From contig NZ_RJUA01000127.1 of NCBI RefSeq assembly GCF_024343575.1, positions 62,001 to 126,000 on the forward strand: DNA of 64,000 nucleotides. The letters run 5' to 3'. Origin of the DNA: Lacihabitans sp. LS3-19. GTDB lineage: Bacteria; Bacteroidota; Bacteroidia; Cytophagales; Spirosomataceae. Shown here piece by piece: positions 44,481 through 53,269 of the stretch. How positions within the stretch are numbered: position 1 is the stretch's first letter; the number at the start of each line of letters is the position of its first letter. Both the position numbers and the translations under genes were made by a program. The notes below the pieces were generated by a model that was not told the DNA's origin, ran no database searches, and saw nothing but the letters and a program-made list of their open reading frames with translations.

Positions 44481-47090
44481 TTATTGCATTTGCATTCCTT
44501 CCATAGATGAGCCATTGTTGTTTTTCTTAAACATTTTGGCGTCCATTTGTCCAAAACGGAAAGAGAAATTCAATTTTACCATTTGAGGATTATTTAGACG
44601 ATAGTAACTTTGAGTGAATCCTTCACCGTAAGAAACTTGGGTATTACCTCTAGTTCTGAAAATGTCATTGGCAGATAAGGTCAATGAAGCCACATCATTT
44701 TTCATGAATGTTTTTTTAACCGCTACATCAACACCATAAAACGGCTCAATATAACCTTGTGATGAACTTTGTGCTTGGCTCATAGGCGGTCCAAAACTCT
44801 GACCTTGACTTACTGGCATATTTGATTTTCCTTGATAATCACCCGAAAGCTGGATTACCCACTTATTTTTCAAACTAAAATTATTGTTTAACTTCCCAAA
44901 AGTTGTCCATAAAGCCCCTTGTTGGGTACTGTTTTCTACGTTTTCAGTATTAATTTTTGAATTGTAGAAATTGATATTTGCTGTGATATCCCACCATTTT
45001 TTAATTTTATTGGTATAGGTTATTTCCGCACCATAATTATCACTTGAGTTGGCATTAATATAAGTATTAATTAAATCTAATCTACCACTGATAGGATTTA
45101 TTTCTTGGGACAAATACCTGGTTATCAAATTATTGGTATGCTTATAATACACAGAGGTAAGAAAAGTACCTGTACCTTTAGTCTTACTGTAAGAAATCTC
45201 TCCTGATGTCGTGAATTCCGGAACTAGATTTGCATTTCCTTTTGTGATATTCAAACTATCGCTATAATCAATAAATGGTATCAACTGGAAGAAATTAGGT
45301 CTATTTACTCTTCTTGTTACACTTAATTGCATTTGATCTGTCTTAGTAAGATTTTTACTTAAAAACACAGATGGGAATAAACTCAATGGGTAAGTATTGG
45401 TGAAAACTTCTTTGGTATTTAACAATTTTCCGTCATAAGCAGAACTCTCAGCACGCAATCCTGTTTTATAAGAAAACAAAGAGCCTACTTTTCCACTTAC
45501 TGAAATATAAGCCGCATACACGTTATTATTGCTGGTATAATTCGTTGATGCGGAAGGAATATTTACGAAGGTATCAGAGCCAAGAGCCTTAAGAGTGTTA
45601 TCGTTCTGATTAGTCAAGGTATTGATTTGTGCCCTTAAACCCATCTCTAAATTACCCTCATTTTTAAGAGGTCTTACGTAATCAGTTTGAATAGTCATAA
45701 AACGATTACCTCCATCTCCCGTATTTTTCTGAATACGAACCCCAGAAATCTGACCCGCCGAATTCAAGTAATTGGTGTTATAAGTAGCGTCATTCAAATT
45801 GCTTCCACCGAAATAATTCAAATCCATTGTTAACTCCTCCCCTGCTTTTGGGAAACTGTGTTTAAAGCCTAACTGTAATCCTTTAGGCTTAAATTGACGT
45901 GTAGAATTGGAAAGTCTGTTGCTCAAACTAACCACATCATTAACTGTATTGGTTATCAATATGTCTTCTTTCGGAGTAAACTTTCCTCCACCAAATATTC
46001 CACCAATAGACAAAGAGGTACGATTGGATAAATAATAATCCAGACCAACTCTACCAAATCCCATCAAACCTGTGGTTTTGCTACTAATATCTTGTATTGT
46101 ACTTGAAGTAATTCCTCCAATAGTGCTGAATCTATCGCTGTTTCCTGTTACATTATTCCTCATTCTCATACCCATTCCCATCACCGAAAAGTTAACTTTC
46201 CCCTGACGAACATTGAAATTCGTCATAAGATTTCCTCCGCCAATACGGTCGCCTCCTAGGTTTACCATTCCATTATAGCCACTTTTCTTATTTTTCTTAA
46301 GCACAATATTAAGTATACCTGCCATACTACCTGAGGCATCGTATTTGGCCGAAGGATTGGTAATAACTTCTACTTTTTCGATAGCATCTGCAGGAATTTG
46401 ATCATAAGAAAGTGTTGTTGGCCTGCCATCAATAAACAAAGTAGGAGCCGCGTTTCTTAATTTCACATTTCCATCTATATCAACTTGAAGCGATGGAATA
46501 TTACGCATCACATCTACTGCAGTTCCTCCAGCGGTTACAATATTTTTCTCCACATTAAATATCTTCTTATCTATATCCATTTCCAAAAGAGCCTTTTGTG
46601 CCGTAACCGTAACAGCATCAAGCACTTTTGAATCACTTGGTAGATTTAGATTTCCCATGTCTTTTTCAAAAGCTGCCATCATTTTTGCCATCATTGCTGG
46701 ATCTGGTTGCTGTCCAGGCTTTGGTGGTGCAAAACCATCCATTTTAGGCTTTTCAAATTCAACAGCAAAATCTGTTGTTACAAACCCAATCGAACTCACT
46801 TTTAATTTTAATTTACCAAACACTGGCAATTCACTAAAATCAAAATCTCCATTCATTTCACTGGTTATTGCTTTTACCACAACGTCTTTCGGTTGTTTAC
46901 TAGCACTGTCTAAAACACTTTTCATTATAATCACAGTGGCAAATTCAACAGGTTTACCAGCCTCATCTATTACTTTTCCAAATACATGCCCCTTCATTGG
47001 ATCTTGCATTTTCATACCACCCGCTGGAAACTGTGCATAAGTGCTGATACTTACTAAGGCGGCGACTAAAATTCCGAATAACTTTTTCAT
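44481..47090 (-). CDS. TonB-dependent outer-membrane receptor-like protein (OMP_b-brl_3 type)
   Basis: I start at the ATG at 47090 (MKKLFGILVAALVSISTYAQ, a signal peptide). The frame is open to 47354, but that part reads as untranslated leader and reaches the regulator gene. The 869-residue protein has a Met/Pro-rich linker (FPAGGMKMQDPMKG), a CarboxypepD_reg-like domain (about 34-125), a plug (about 160-280, with AVTVTAQKALLEMDIDKKIF and TLFIDGRPTTLSYDQIPADAIEKVEVITNPSAKYDASG) and a large barrel ending FRFGQMDAKMFKKNNNGSSM. This PF14905 group is not paired with SusD. Its ligand is unknown. It is close to a LytS/LytTR pair and shares a promoter motif with it. Confidence 0.9.
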   Translation of the reverse strand: MKKLFGILVAALVSISTYAQFPAGGMKMQDPMKGHVFGKVIDEAGKPVEFATVIIMKSVLDSASKQPKDVVVKAITSEMNGDFDFSELPVFGKLKLKVSSIGFVTTDFAVEFEKPKMDGFAPPKPGQQPDPAMMAKMMAAFEKDMGNLNLPSDSKVLDAVTVTAQKALLEMDIDKKIFNVEKNIVTAGGTAVDVMRNIPSLQVDIDGNVKLRNAAPTLFIDGRPTTLSYDQIPADAIEKVEVITNPSAKYDASGSMAGILNIVLKKNKKSGYNGMVNLGGDRIGGGNLMTNFNVRQGKVNFSVMGMGMRMRNNVTGNSDRFSTIGGITSSTIQDISSKTTGLMGFGRVGLDYYLSNRTSLSIGGIFGGGKFTPKEDILITNTVNDVVSLSNRLSNSTRQFKPKGLQLGFKHSFPKAGEELTMDLNYFGGSNLNDATYNTNYLNSAGQISGVRIQKNTGDGGNRFMTIQTDYVRPLKNEGNLEMGLRAQINTLTNQNDNTLKALGSDTFVNIPSASTNYTSNNNVYAAYISVSGKVGSLFSYKTGLRAESSAYDGKLLNTKEVFTNTYPLSLFPSVFLSKNLTKTDQMQLSVTRRVNRPNFFQLIPFIDYSDSLNITKGNANLVPEFTTSGEISYSKTKGTGTFLTSVYYKHTNNLITRYLSQEINPISGRLDLINTYINANSSDNYGAEITYTNKIKKWWDITANINFYNSKINTENVENSTQQGALWTTFGKLNNNFSLKNKWVIQLSGDYQGKSNMPVSQGQSFGPPMSQAQSSSQGYIEPFYGVDVAVKKTFMKNDVASLTLSANDIFRTRGNTQVSYGEGFTQSYYRLNNPQMVKLNFSFRFGQMDAKMFKKNNNGSSMEGMQMQ

Positions 47091-47199
47091 TTGTATTATT
47101 AATTTCTTTCGTAAATAACCAGACTTAAAAAAACCTGGTGTTTTATTTATGCAACAAATGTAAAAGGGAAATTTTGCATTATTCCTATAGTCCACTATC

Positions 47200-47229
47200 T
47201 GTGTATACTTATAATAAATTTGTGTATAT
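47200..47229 (-). promoter_or_regulatory. LytTR-type direct repeat upstream of the TonB receptor gene
   Basis: TGTGTATAC (47200-47208) and TGTGTATAT (47221-47229) are 9-bp direct repeats separated by 12 bp, a 21-bp period. That is the layout known for LytTR-domain regulators. On the minus strand they lie 38 bp upstream of a possible -7 element (CAAATGTA at 47155-47162 on the plus strand). The same motif with the same period lies upstream of the sensor kinase gene. Confidence 0.7.
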
Positions 47230-47350
47230 CTGTAAAGGATAGCTTGCAAAGAAATTTGATGAAAGCGAGAAAACAGAAGATAAAATTGAACAATCCAAAA
47301 TTTTGAAAGTAGCAAATTTTGAAAGAAAAACGTATAATTAGAGCTTAAAA

Positions 47351-48049
47351 TCAAGCCATTGCCTTCTCTAAATCAGGAAGGAATTTTTTGCCTATAGGTA
47401 ATTCGACTTTGCCTAAAGACAGCTGGGAGTTAGTAAAACCAGTAATTTTGGTCTTATTTATGATAAAAGAATTGTGTATACGAATAAAAACATCAGAAGT
47501 TAGTTTGGCTTCCATTCCTTTTAGATTAGATCTGGTTAGAATGGGATGCACCCTACCTTCAAGATGAATTTTAACGTAGTCTTTTAAGCCTTCTATGTAA
47601 ATTATTTCATCAAAAAATAGCTTTATTTTTTTATATTCAGCGTGAATAAGGATAAATCCAGAATTGTCTTTTTTCAAGAATTGTTTTTGTAAAACCAATA
47701 AATTTTTGACTTTCTCCAATGCCACAACTAACCTTTCTTTCCTTATTGGTTTGGTGAGATAATCTACTGCATTGAGCTCAAAACCTTCAACCGCATAGTG
47801 ATGATAAGCAGTAGTAAAAATCACCAAGGGTGGATTTTCTAAATTGCGGATAAATTGCGTCCCGAGCATTTCGGGCATTTGAATATCTGAAAAAATCAGG
47901 TCAATTTTGTTTTCTTTTAGATATTCTTCAACACCTATTGGGCTCGAAAATTTTTGCAGTACTTCTACGTCTTCAAAACTTTGTAAGTCGTCTTCGAGAA
48001 TATCAAGTGCGAAAGGTTCGTCGTCTATTATAATGCAATTAATTTTCAT
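47351..48049 (-). CDS. LytTR-family response regulator
   Basis: The ATG at 48049 (MKINCIIIDDEPFALDILED) overlaps the kinase gene by 11 bp. The frame is open three codons further back, but only to a TTG. The 232-residue protein has a receiver domain with acidic residues DDE (9-11), phospho-acceptor Asp55 in FSDIQMPE, and the switch Thr/Lys in FTTAYHHYAVEGFELNAVDYLTKPI. The LytTR DNA-binding domain follows (about 130-230, FFDEIIYIEGLKDYVKIHLEGR, RIHNSFIINKTKI, LPIGKKF). It pairs with the upstream kinase and probably binds the 21-bp-period repeats found at two promoters here. Confidence 0.95.
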   Translation of the reverse strand: MKINCIIIDDEPFALDILEDDLQSFEDVEVLQKFSSPIGVEEYLKENKIDLIFSDIQMPEMLGTQFIRNLENPPLVIFTTAYHHYAVEGFELNAVDYLTKPIRKERLVVALEKVKNLLVLQKQFLKKDNSGFILIHAEYKKIKLFFDEIIYIEGLKDYVKIHLEGRVHPILTRSNLKGMEAKLTSDVFIRIHNSFIINKTKITGFTNSQLSLGKVELPIGKKFLPDLEKAMA

Positions 48050-49124
48050 TAATCTCAATTTTCATTAGAACTTCAAATTGATTTTCTGATTTATGGATAT
48101 CCAATTTGTACGCACCAGGATATAATAATTCCAGTCGTCTTTTAATGTTAGAAAGTCCGATACCTTCGTTTTCAAGAGAATTTTTTCCTTGTACCAATAT
48201 CTTATTTTTTGAAATAAAAACAATTCCATTTCTTTCTCTTTTAAGCTCAAAAACTATCTCCGTTGCATTTTTCCCGTCTACTCCGTATTTAAAGGCATTT
48301 TCTACAAAATGAATAAAAAGAAGTGGTTGAATTTGTAGAGATTCCAAACCTTCAGATACTATAAAATCCACTTTACCGCCTGCAGGAATACGAAGTTTTT
48401 GTAATTCTATGTAATTTCTGAGGTGTTCGACCTCTTGCATTAAACTTACTTTTGAGTCCCCAACTTCGTAGATAATGTATCGTAAAATTTCAGAAAGTTT
48501 CAAAATAGACTCCTCAGACTGGTCTGATTTTTTACGAACCAGCCAACGAATATTATTCAAAGTATTAAACAAAAAATGTGGGCTAATTTGCAATTTAAGC
48601 ATATTTAGCTCCGTAGCTGTCTTCTCCAATTCGGCCAATTGATTGATTTCTCGCTGCCTACTTCGCTCGTTAAAAAGATACAATAATGTACTAATGAGCA
48701 TATTGAGCGAATAAAAAAGAATAGGTCCAATAACCACTGGAAAAATAAGCCAACGCCTACGCTCTGATGCAGAAATGCTATTTCCTTTCGAATCTAAAAT
48801 ATGGCCTTCGCTTAGAAAAAATTGGGTGAAGGAAAAATAATTTATGAGGATATACAAGAGCAGACCAGACAATACCACAAGAAAAAAAGCCCAATTTTGA
48901 TTTTTAGAAAGATATCTTGGAGCTAGTATTCGGAAATTAAAATAAAAAGCAACCAAAAGGTAAAAAGTACCGAAACATTGCATAAACAGAAAGCCCTTGT
49001 TAACTGTTGCCCATTTTTCGGGCTCATACAAGAAATTCACGAAAGGCAAAAGAAATAAGACAGCCCAAACTATGGTATGCGTTATATAAGACCTAGTGCT
49101 TCTTCTTCCGGTAATTTCTGTCAT
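48039..49124 (-). CDS. LytS/YehU-type sensor histidine kinase
   Basis: This 361-residue protein has four membrane segments (about 14-32, 45-65, 78-98 and 126-150), with no recognisable extracytoplasmic domain apart from a loop of about 25 residues. A coiled linker (151-178) leads to the His_kinase domain LQISPHFLFNTLNNIRWL with phospho-accepting His183, and LRYIIYEVGDSKVSLMQEVEHLRNYIELQKLR. The ATPase part has FVENAFKYGVDG and GIGLSNIKRRLELLY. Such short 7TM-less LytS kinases in Bacteroidota respond to membrane or envelope cues. It is co-transcribed with the LytTR gene. Confidence 0.94.
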   Translation of the reverse strand: MTEITGRRSTRSYITHTIVWAVLFLLPFVNFLYEPEKWATVNKGFLFMQCFGTFYLLVAFYFNFRILAPRYLSKNQNWAFFLVVLSGLLLYILINYFSFTQFFLSEGHILDSKGNSISASERRRWLIFPVVIGPILFYSLNMLISTLLYLFNERSRQREINQLAELEKTATELNMLKLQISPHFLFNTLNNIRWLVRKKSDQSEESILKLSEILRYIIYEVGDSKVSLMQEVEHLRNYIELQKLRIPAGGKVDFIVSEGLESLQIQPLLFIHFVENAFKYGVDGKNATEIVFELKRERNGIVFISKNKILVQGKNSLENEGIGLSNIKRRLELLYPGAYKLDIHKSENQFEVLMKIEINEN

Positions 49125-49194
49125 ATTTATGCATTTTTATAAAACAAAAATAAAGGTATTGAAATTTGCCATTAATTAATTGCTTATCCCTTGT

Positions 49195-49224
49195 TCTGTA
49201 TACTTACTCTGTCAAAGTGTATAC
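49195..49224 (-). promoter_or_regulatory. LytTR-type direct repeat upstream of the sensor kinase gene
   Basis: TCTGTATAC (49195-49203) and AGTGTATAC (49216-49224) are 9-bp direct repeats, again with 12 bp between them and a 21-bp period. This is the same TGTATAC core as upstream of the TonB receptor gene. They lie 71-100 bp upstream of the kinase start codon and suggest autoregulation. Confidence 0.7.
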
Positions 49225-49292
49225 TGAAATTAAGTAAACTTTAAATTTTGAAAAAAAATACCTGAATTTTATCTTACCAAAATTAAAAAAAA

Positions 49293-49361
49293 ACGTTTTG
49301 TCAATAAATAAATCCATAAGTGTGAATATAATTTACTCAATGGACTATCAAGACAAAACGT
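49293..49361. repeat. Inverted repeat in the gap between the kinase gene and the transposon
   Basis: ACGTTTTGTC (49293-49302) and GACAAAACGT (49352-49361) are perfect complements 49 bp apart. GTCAATAAA follows on the plus strand at both (49301 and 49360). It has no clear role and may be a decayed mobile fragment or a regulatory site. The rest of 49225-49442 shows no gene. Confidence 0.4.
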
Positions 49362-49434
49362 CAATAAAGAATCTTTTAAAAATGCTTTAATTTTGAATTG
49401 GAATTTAGACTTTAATAAACCTAAATTAAAGTAT

Positions 49435-49442
49435 TAATATCT
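49435..49442. repeat. Left target-site duplication of the IS1595-type transposon
   Basis: TAATATCT directly outside the left terminal repeat. It differs from the right flank TAATATTT (54464-54471) in one base. Confidence 0.7.
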
Positions 49443-49469
49443 GGTAATGATATACAATACTAACCCAAT
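49443..49469 (+). repeat. Left terminal inverted repeat of the transposon
   Basis: A 27-bp repeat beginning GGTAATGATATACAATAC and ending CCCAAT. It is the exact complement of 54437-54463. Confidence 0.92.
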
Positions 49470-49478
49470 TAGTTTCCA

Positions 49479-50504
49479 CTAAATTGAAGTGGAATATGGC
49501 AATGACTTTATGTAATTCTCCATAAACTCAAAGTCCGGCTTTCCATCCTCCGTTACTGGTAGTTTTATTTCTGAATCCAGCATTCTTGACGGTCGCCACT
49601 TTCTACCATAAGACCACCTATATTTTTCTAGCTTGATAATTGTACAAATAAAAAGAGCGATATACTTATTCCATTCACCATCCTTCAAAAGGAGCACATT
49701 TACATCATGCGAACAAGTAAAGTCAATTGGTTGATAAAAAGCATTTCCGACAGATCCATTATTTGACACTGTAACACAATTGCCAGGGAATAACTTTTTG
49801 TCGATAGGATGTTGAGAACTTTTTTCATCTTTATTAGCATTCCGAATGTCGTCAATTGAATAATATTCAGTTACTCCATTAGTAAACTCAGAAGACCCTA
49901 CAAATGGGATATTTCCTTTTAATGTGTGGTCTGGCTTTTTATTGTAATAGCCTTTTATTATTTCAAATATCCCGTCTTCTCCGCCATATTTAAAAGTCTT
50001 CCACTTCTCAATATTAATTTCAATATTTTGTGGACTTAATACATCATGACTTATTTTCGCTAAACTATTCAAAGTTATATCATTAAACTCTTCAGGAATA
50101 TTTTTTGGAATAAGTAAACTTCCAAGAGTCTTGTTAGCTTGTCTGCCGAAGCCATATCTGAATCTATTCTGCTTAATACAAAAACAATAGAATAATTTCT
50201 CAAAATCTGTGAGTTCCTTTCTCTCTTTAAGGACAAACACATGATATCCAGTATAAAACGGCATTGGTTGAATGCAAGACTCAAGAACAGAGTTTCCACT
50301 TCCAGCAACTGTTATTAATCCTTTGGGAAAAGGCTTGATAGAATCAATTATCTTAACAATAGCTGAAACCCCATTATTTTTCTCGGTTCGTGAAACATAA
50401 TTCACCTTGTTTGGATAATTATTTTCACAGGTTTCTAAAACTGTTAAATCCAAACTATTTCCGGGCTTAATATCAAAGATTTCTGATAAAGGTATTTTAT
50501 CCAT
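49479..50504 (-). CDS. Specificity (S/B) subunit of a BcgI-like type IIB restriction-modification system
   Basis: The ATG at 50504 overlaps the stop of the nuclease-methylase gene (ATGGATAA). A slightly earlier ATG at 50513 is also possible. The 341-residue protein has two target-recognition domains: one from IPLSEIFDIKPGNSLDL to FCIKQNRFRYGFGRQANKTLGSLLIP (about 1-155), the other from GKGIFEIIKGYYN-type text (GGEDGIFEIIKGYY) to LEKYRWSYGRKWRPSRMLDSEIKLPV (about 185-315). The C-terminal segment PDFEFMENYIKSLPYS is typical of BcgI-type S subunits. The length matches BcgI B (about 340). It reads the bipartite DNA target for both cutting and methylation. Confidence 0.85.
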   Translation of the reverse strand: MDKIPLSEIFDIKPGNSLDLTVLETCENNYPNKVNYVSRTEKNNGVSAIVKIIDSIKPFPKGLITVAGSGNSVLESCIQPMPFYTGYHVFVLKERKELTDFEKLFYCFCIKQNRFRYGFGRQANKTLGSLLIPKNIPEEFNDITLNSLAKISHDVLSPQNIEINIEKWKTFKYGGEDGIFEIIKGYYNKKPDHTLKGNIPFVGSSEFTNGVTEYYSIDDIRNANKDEKSSQHPIDKKLFPGNCVTVSNNGSVGNAFYQPIDFTCSHDVNVLLLKDGEWNKYIALFICTIIKLEKYRWSYGRKWRPSRMLDSEIKLPVTEDGKPDFEFMENYIKSLPYSTSI

Positions 50505-52302
50505 TGTGTCCATAAAGCTGTTCAAATAATAAGTATTTCTTAATATCCTCAATAAAGTTATCCTTATTTAGCTTTTTATAATCTGTTTCCATAAATGCCT
50601 CTGCACACCATTCGTCTTCTGCCTTGATTACTTTATTTATACTTTTGCCAGGATGGTCAATTCTATTAATGTAAGTATCTAACCATTCAGACCTTATCCT
50701 TTCCCATTTATTAACTGCATCAATCCTACCTTTATTTTTTCTTTTTGTAAATCCATCGTCCTTCCAATATCCAAAAAAAGTTTTCTTTCTAAAAGGATGG
50801 GGTCTGTGTGCCGTAGCCACTATTACAGCCGTGATAACACCGACATCTGAATTGAAGAATAGCTCATCTGGCATTGAGAAAACAGCCTCCAAGGTATGTC
50901 GATCTAATAGTTTTTGCTTTAACGAAAGCCGAAGACCAGATGTAGCTATAACGCATTGCATAGGCACAATCGCAATGCAAGTGCCAGATGGTTGTAAAGC
51001 TTCTAAATTGTTCAGAACAAATTCAAGCTCTTCAGTATCTGTCTTTTTCGTTTTATAAGGGGGATTTAAAAAACCCACATTTGGCATTTGTTCCTTAGCA
51101 ATGGCAATTACTGAAGCATCAAAACAATCTCCATGAATAATATTTGTTTTGCCATCTTGATGAATAAACATATTTGAACAAGCAAGGGCAAAGATGTCGT
51201 CCTGCCATTCTACTCCTATTAATTGTTTCTCTTTTATCAGTTTTATTTTTTCAATATTCCCTTTTGCATCATGAACCATCTCATTCATAGAGCTAATTAA
51301 AAAGCCACCAGTTCCTGTGCAGTTATCGTACACAATACTGTCTTTATTAACACCTGCAAGAGCCACAAATAATTCCGTAATATGTGGCGGTGTCAAAACT
51401 ATACCTAAACCTTTGTCGCTATTAGCATACCTCAAAAACTCAATGTAAAACTGTCCTAGAACATCAAAATATTTATGGGTTTTTATAAACTTGTTTATGT
51501 TTTTATCAATGCTTTCAATTATATCAGACAACACCGTATTTTCACCTGACAGTGCTGTATGAGTCCTGATAAAGTTGTATGCATTTTTAAGATTTTCAAT
51601 CTTCTTACTGTGCAGATTGGCGTTCTTAAGTTGGTTTGAAATAGTGTCAGCTAAAATATTTGCTAAATCCTCTGGCTTTGTGTGTTGTTTATATGATACT
51701 TCAAATGCTCTATTTTCGAGGGCTATTAATACACCACTAATTAACAAACTTCGCTGAGATTCCTTTATTTTTTTTGCATGAAGGGTCTCATTTAGTTCCT
51801 TAGAAAAGGACAAAAGACTGTTATAATCTTGCCTAAATTTTTCAGGACTTGTTAGATATTCTTTAAGGTAGCTTTCAGGAGTCAATAATTCATCTGAAAA
51901 TTTTTGTATTGCTTTGCTTTCTCCTTTAAGATGAAGAAAGTGTGATATTCTTAAGTTATTATTATCAACACCACTAACTGCAATGGCTATAACATCATAT
52001 TCTTTAGATAAAAATGAAGCATAAAGTAAAACATCATCAACAGCAAAAGACCCATACTGATCCCTAAGTTTACTCTCATGCTTGGATACATCACCCTTAC
52101 ACTCAATAACTATTAAGAGATTATTATCCTCTTCAAATTGAATAATAAATTCGGGTAATCCATTTTTAATGCCTTTTTTAGAGGCATTTTTCAAAAGTTT
52201 TTGAATTTTTATATTCTCAGATCTCTGCTCTTCAATATAGATCTTAGAAAACTGTTGAAAGTGGCTTCTTACTATATTCTCAGTCTTCCTTTCGTTAATC
52301 AT
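50497..52302 (-). CDS. Fused nuclease-methyltransferase (A) subunit of a BcgI-like R-M system
   Basis: This 601-residue protein joins two activities. The N-terminal PD-(D/E)xK nuclease reads LPEFIIQFEEDN (Glu51) and VIECKGD (Glu67, Lys69). A helical linker (about 140-280) follows. The N6-adenine methyltransferase (about 285-480) has GIVLTPPHITELFVAL, the SAM motif VYDNCTGTGGFLIS (about 324-337) and the catalytic NPPY (about 411-414, FLNPPYKTK). The C-terminal part (about 480-600) contacts the specificity subunit. In type IIB enzymes such as BcgI, A is about 640 residues, fused in the same order, and paired with a separate B. There is no ATP-dependent HsdR-type translocase here. Catalytic residues look intact. 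Confidence 0.87.
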   Translation of the reverse strand: MINERKTENIVRSHFQQFSKIYIEEQRSENIKIQKLLKNASKKGIKNGLPEFIIQFEEDNNLLIVIECKGDVSKHESKLRDQYGSFAVDDVLLYASFLSKEYDVIAIAVSGVDNNNLRISHFLHLKGESKAIQKFSDELLTPESYLKEYLTSPEKFRQDYNSLLSFSKELNETLHAKKIKESQRSLLISGVLIALENRAFEVSYKQHTKPEDLANILADTISNQLKNANLHSKKIENLKNAYNFIRTHTALSGENTVLSDIIESIDKNINKFIKTHKYFDVLGQFYIEFLRYANSDKGLGIVLTPPHITELFVALAGVNKDSIVYDNCTGTGGFLISSMNEMVHDAKGNIEKIKLIKEKQLIGVEWQDDIFALACSNMFIHQDGKTNIIHGDCFDASVIAIAKEQMPNVGFLNPPYKTKKTDTEELEFVLNNLEALQPSGTCIAIVPMQCVIATSGLRLSLKQKLLDRHTLEAVFSMPDELFFNSDVGVITAVIVATAHRPHPFRKKTFFGYWKDDGFTKRKNKGRIDAVNKWERIRSEWLDTYINRIDHPGKSINKVIKAEDEWCAEAFMETDYKKLNKDNFIEDIKKYLLFEQLYGHNG

Positions 52303-52305
52303 AGT

Positions 52306-53268
52306 TTAAGGTTTTTTAGATTTAGGTTTTCCAGCTTTCGATATTTTGGAGATCGCATCTCCAAAAGACCCTTCGAAGCTAATTCCATTTTGATCACTAT
52401 TTTTTTGAGCATCAATATAAGTGGTTCCGGAGGTCTTTTTTAGGGATTTTACGAAATCAACTTGACTTAAGGATTTTAATTGTGCTTGGGCAACAATCCT
52501 CAACTGCTCAAATCGTGTCTTTTTATCAATCTGATTTGTGATAAGCACTGAGTTTAAGCTTTCCAAATTAGATAATACAGTTAACTCATTAATACTAGCA
52601 AAGTCTCGCATATTTTTACCAGAAGAAGCTAATTTTGAATTATTGTCTTTCCACATTTTAGATGTACATCCAAAAAGTGCCACATTTAACAAGTCAGCTT
52701 CGTTAGCGTAAATAATCCATTCTTTGTTTTGATCAATATTCAGTTGGGGAATTAGATGCTCCTTTACAGCGTCGGTATGTATTGCATAATTAGCCTTGCT
52801 AAGTACTCTCTTTACGTTCCACTCAATGTTGTATTGATTGTTTTCGGTCTCCTTTAGGCGTTGAAATTCCTTTATTAGAAAAAGTTTGAATTGAGGGCTT
52901 AACCATGACCCAAACTCAAAAGCAATATCTTTATGAGCAAAAGTTCCTCCCCCATGCCTGCCAGATTTAGAATTTAATCCAATTGCATTTGTTTTTTCGA
53001 CCCACTTTTTAGGAGACATAGTAAACGAATTGAGTCCAGCTCTAGTTCTAAACTCCTCGAATTCGGGTAGGTTAAAATCTGGGTTATACATAGACTCCCA
53101 TACGCCTAAAAACTCAATAGTATTAATGTTTCTTATCCACTTTTCTATTAATGAACTTCCATCATCAAACGCTTTAACCATGTCGGTTAAAGAAATAAAG
53201 TCTTCGTTGTTTAGATTAGAAACACGAATATCTTGCCCTTGAACATTTATTATAGAATTTTTTGCCAT
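52306..53268 (-). CDS. KilA-N domain protein carried by the transposon
   Basis: This 320-residue protein has a KilA-N/APSES-like DNA-binding domain at about residues 4-120 (INVQGQDIRVSNLNNEDFISLTDMVKAF, LIEKWIRNINTIEFLGVWE, KTNAIGLNSKSGRHGGGTFAHKDIAFEFGSWLSPQFKLFLIKEFQRLK). The C-terminal half (about 125-320) is helical and has a Lys-rich end (KPKSKKP). KilA-N proteins are common in phages and mobile islands, where they probably bind DNA. The gene lies 1 bp after the transposase stop and 3 bp before the nuclease-methylase gene. It may regulate the R-M genes or play a role in defence, but no function is proven. Confidence 0.85.
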   Translation of the reverse strand: MAKNSIINVQGQDIRVSNLNNEDFISLTDMVKAFDDGSSLIEKWIRNINTIEFLGVWESMYNPDFNLPEFEEFRTRAGLNSFTMSPKKWVEKTNAIGLNSKSGRHGGGTFAHKDIAFEFGSWLSPQFKLFLIKEFQRLKETENNQYNIEWNVKRVLSKANYAIHTDAVKEHLIPQLNIDQNKEWIIYANEADLLNVALFGCTSKMWKDNNSKLASSGKNMRDFASINELTVLSNLESLNSVLITNQIDKKTRFEQLRIVAQAQLKSLSQVDFVKSLKKTSGTTYIDAQKNSDQNGISFEGSFGDAISKISKAGKPKSKKP

Positions 53269-53269
53269 T

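Noticed and set aside
47091-47354. 88-residue N-terminal extension of the TonB receptor
   Set aside because: The signal peptide begins at 47090. The extension would overlap the response regulator gene and cover the LytTR-type repeats, so it is leader DNA.
49479-52302. Ordinary type I R-M system (HsdM plus HsdS)
   Set aside because: There is no HsdR translocase, and the methylase carries its own nuclease motif (PEF, ECK) at the N-terminus, so a BcgI-like type IIB system fits better.
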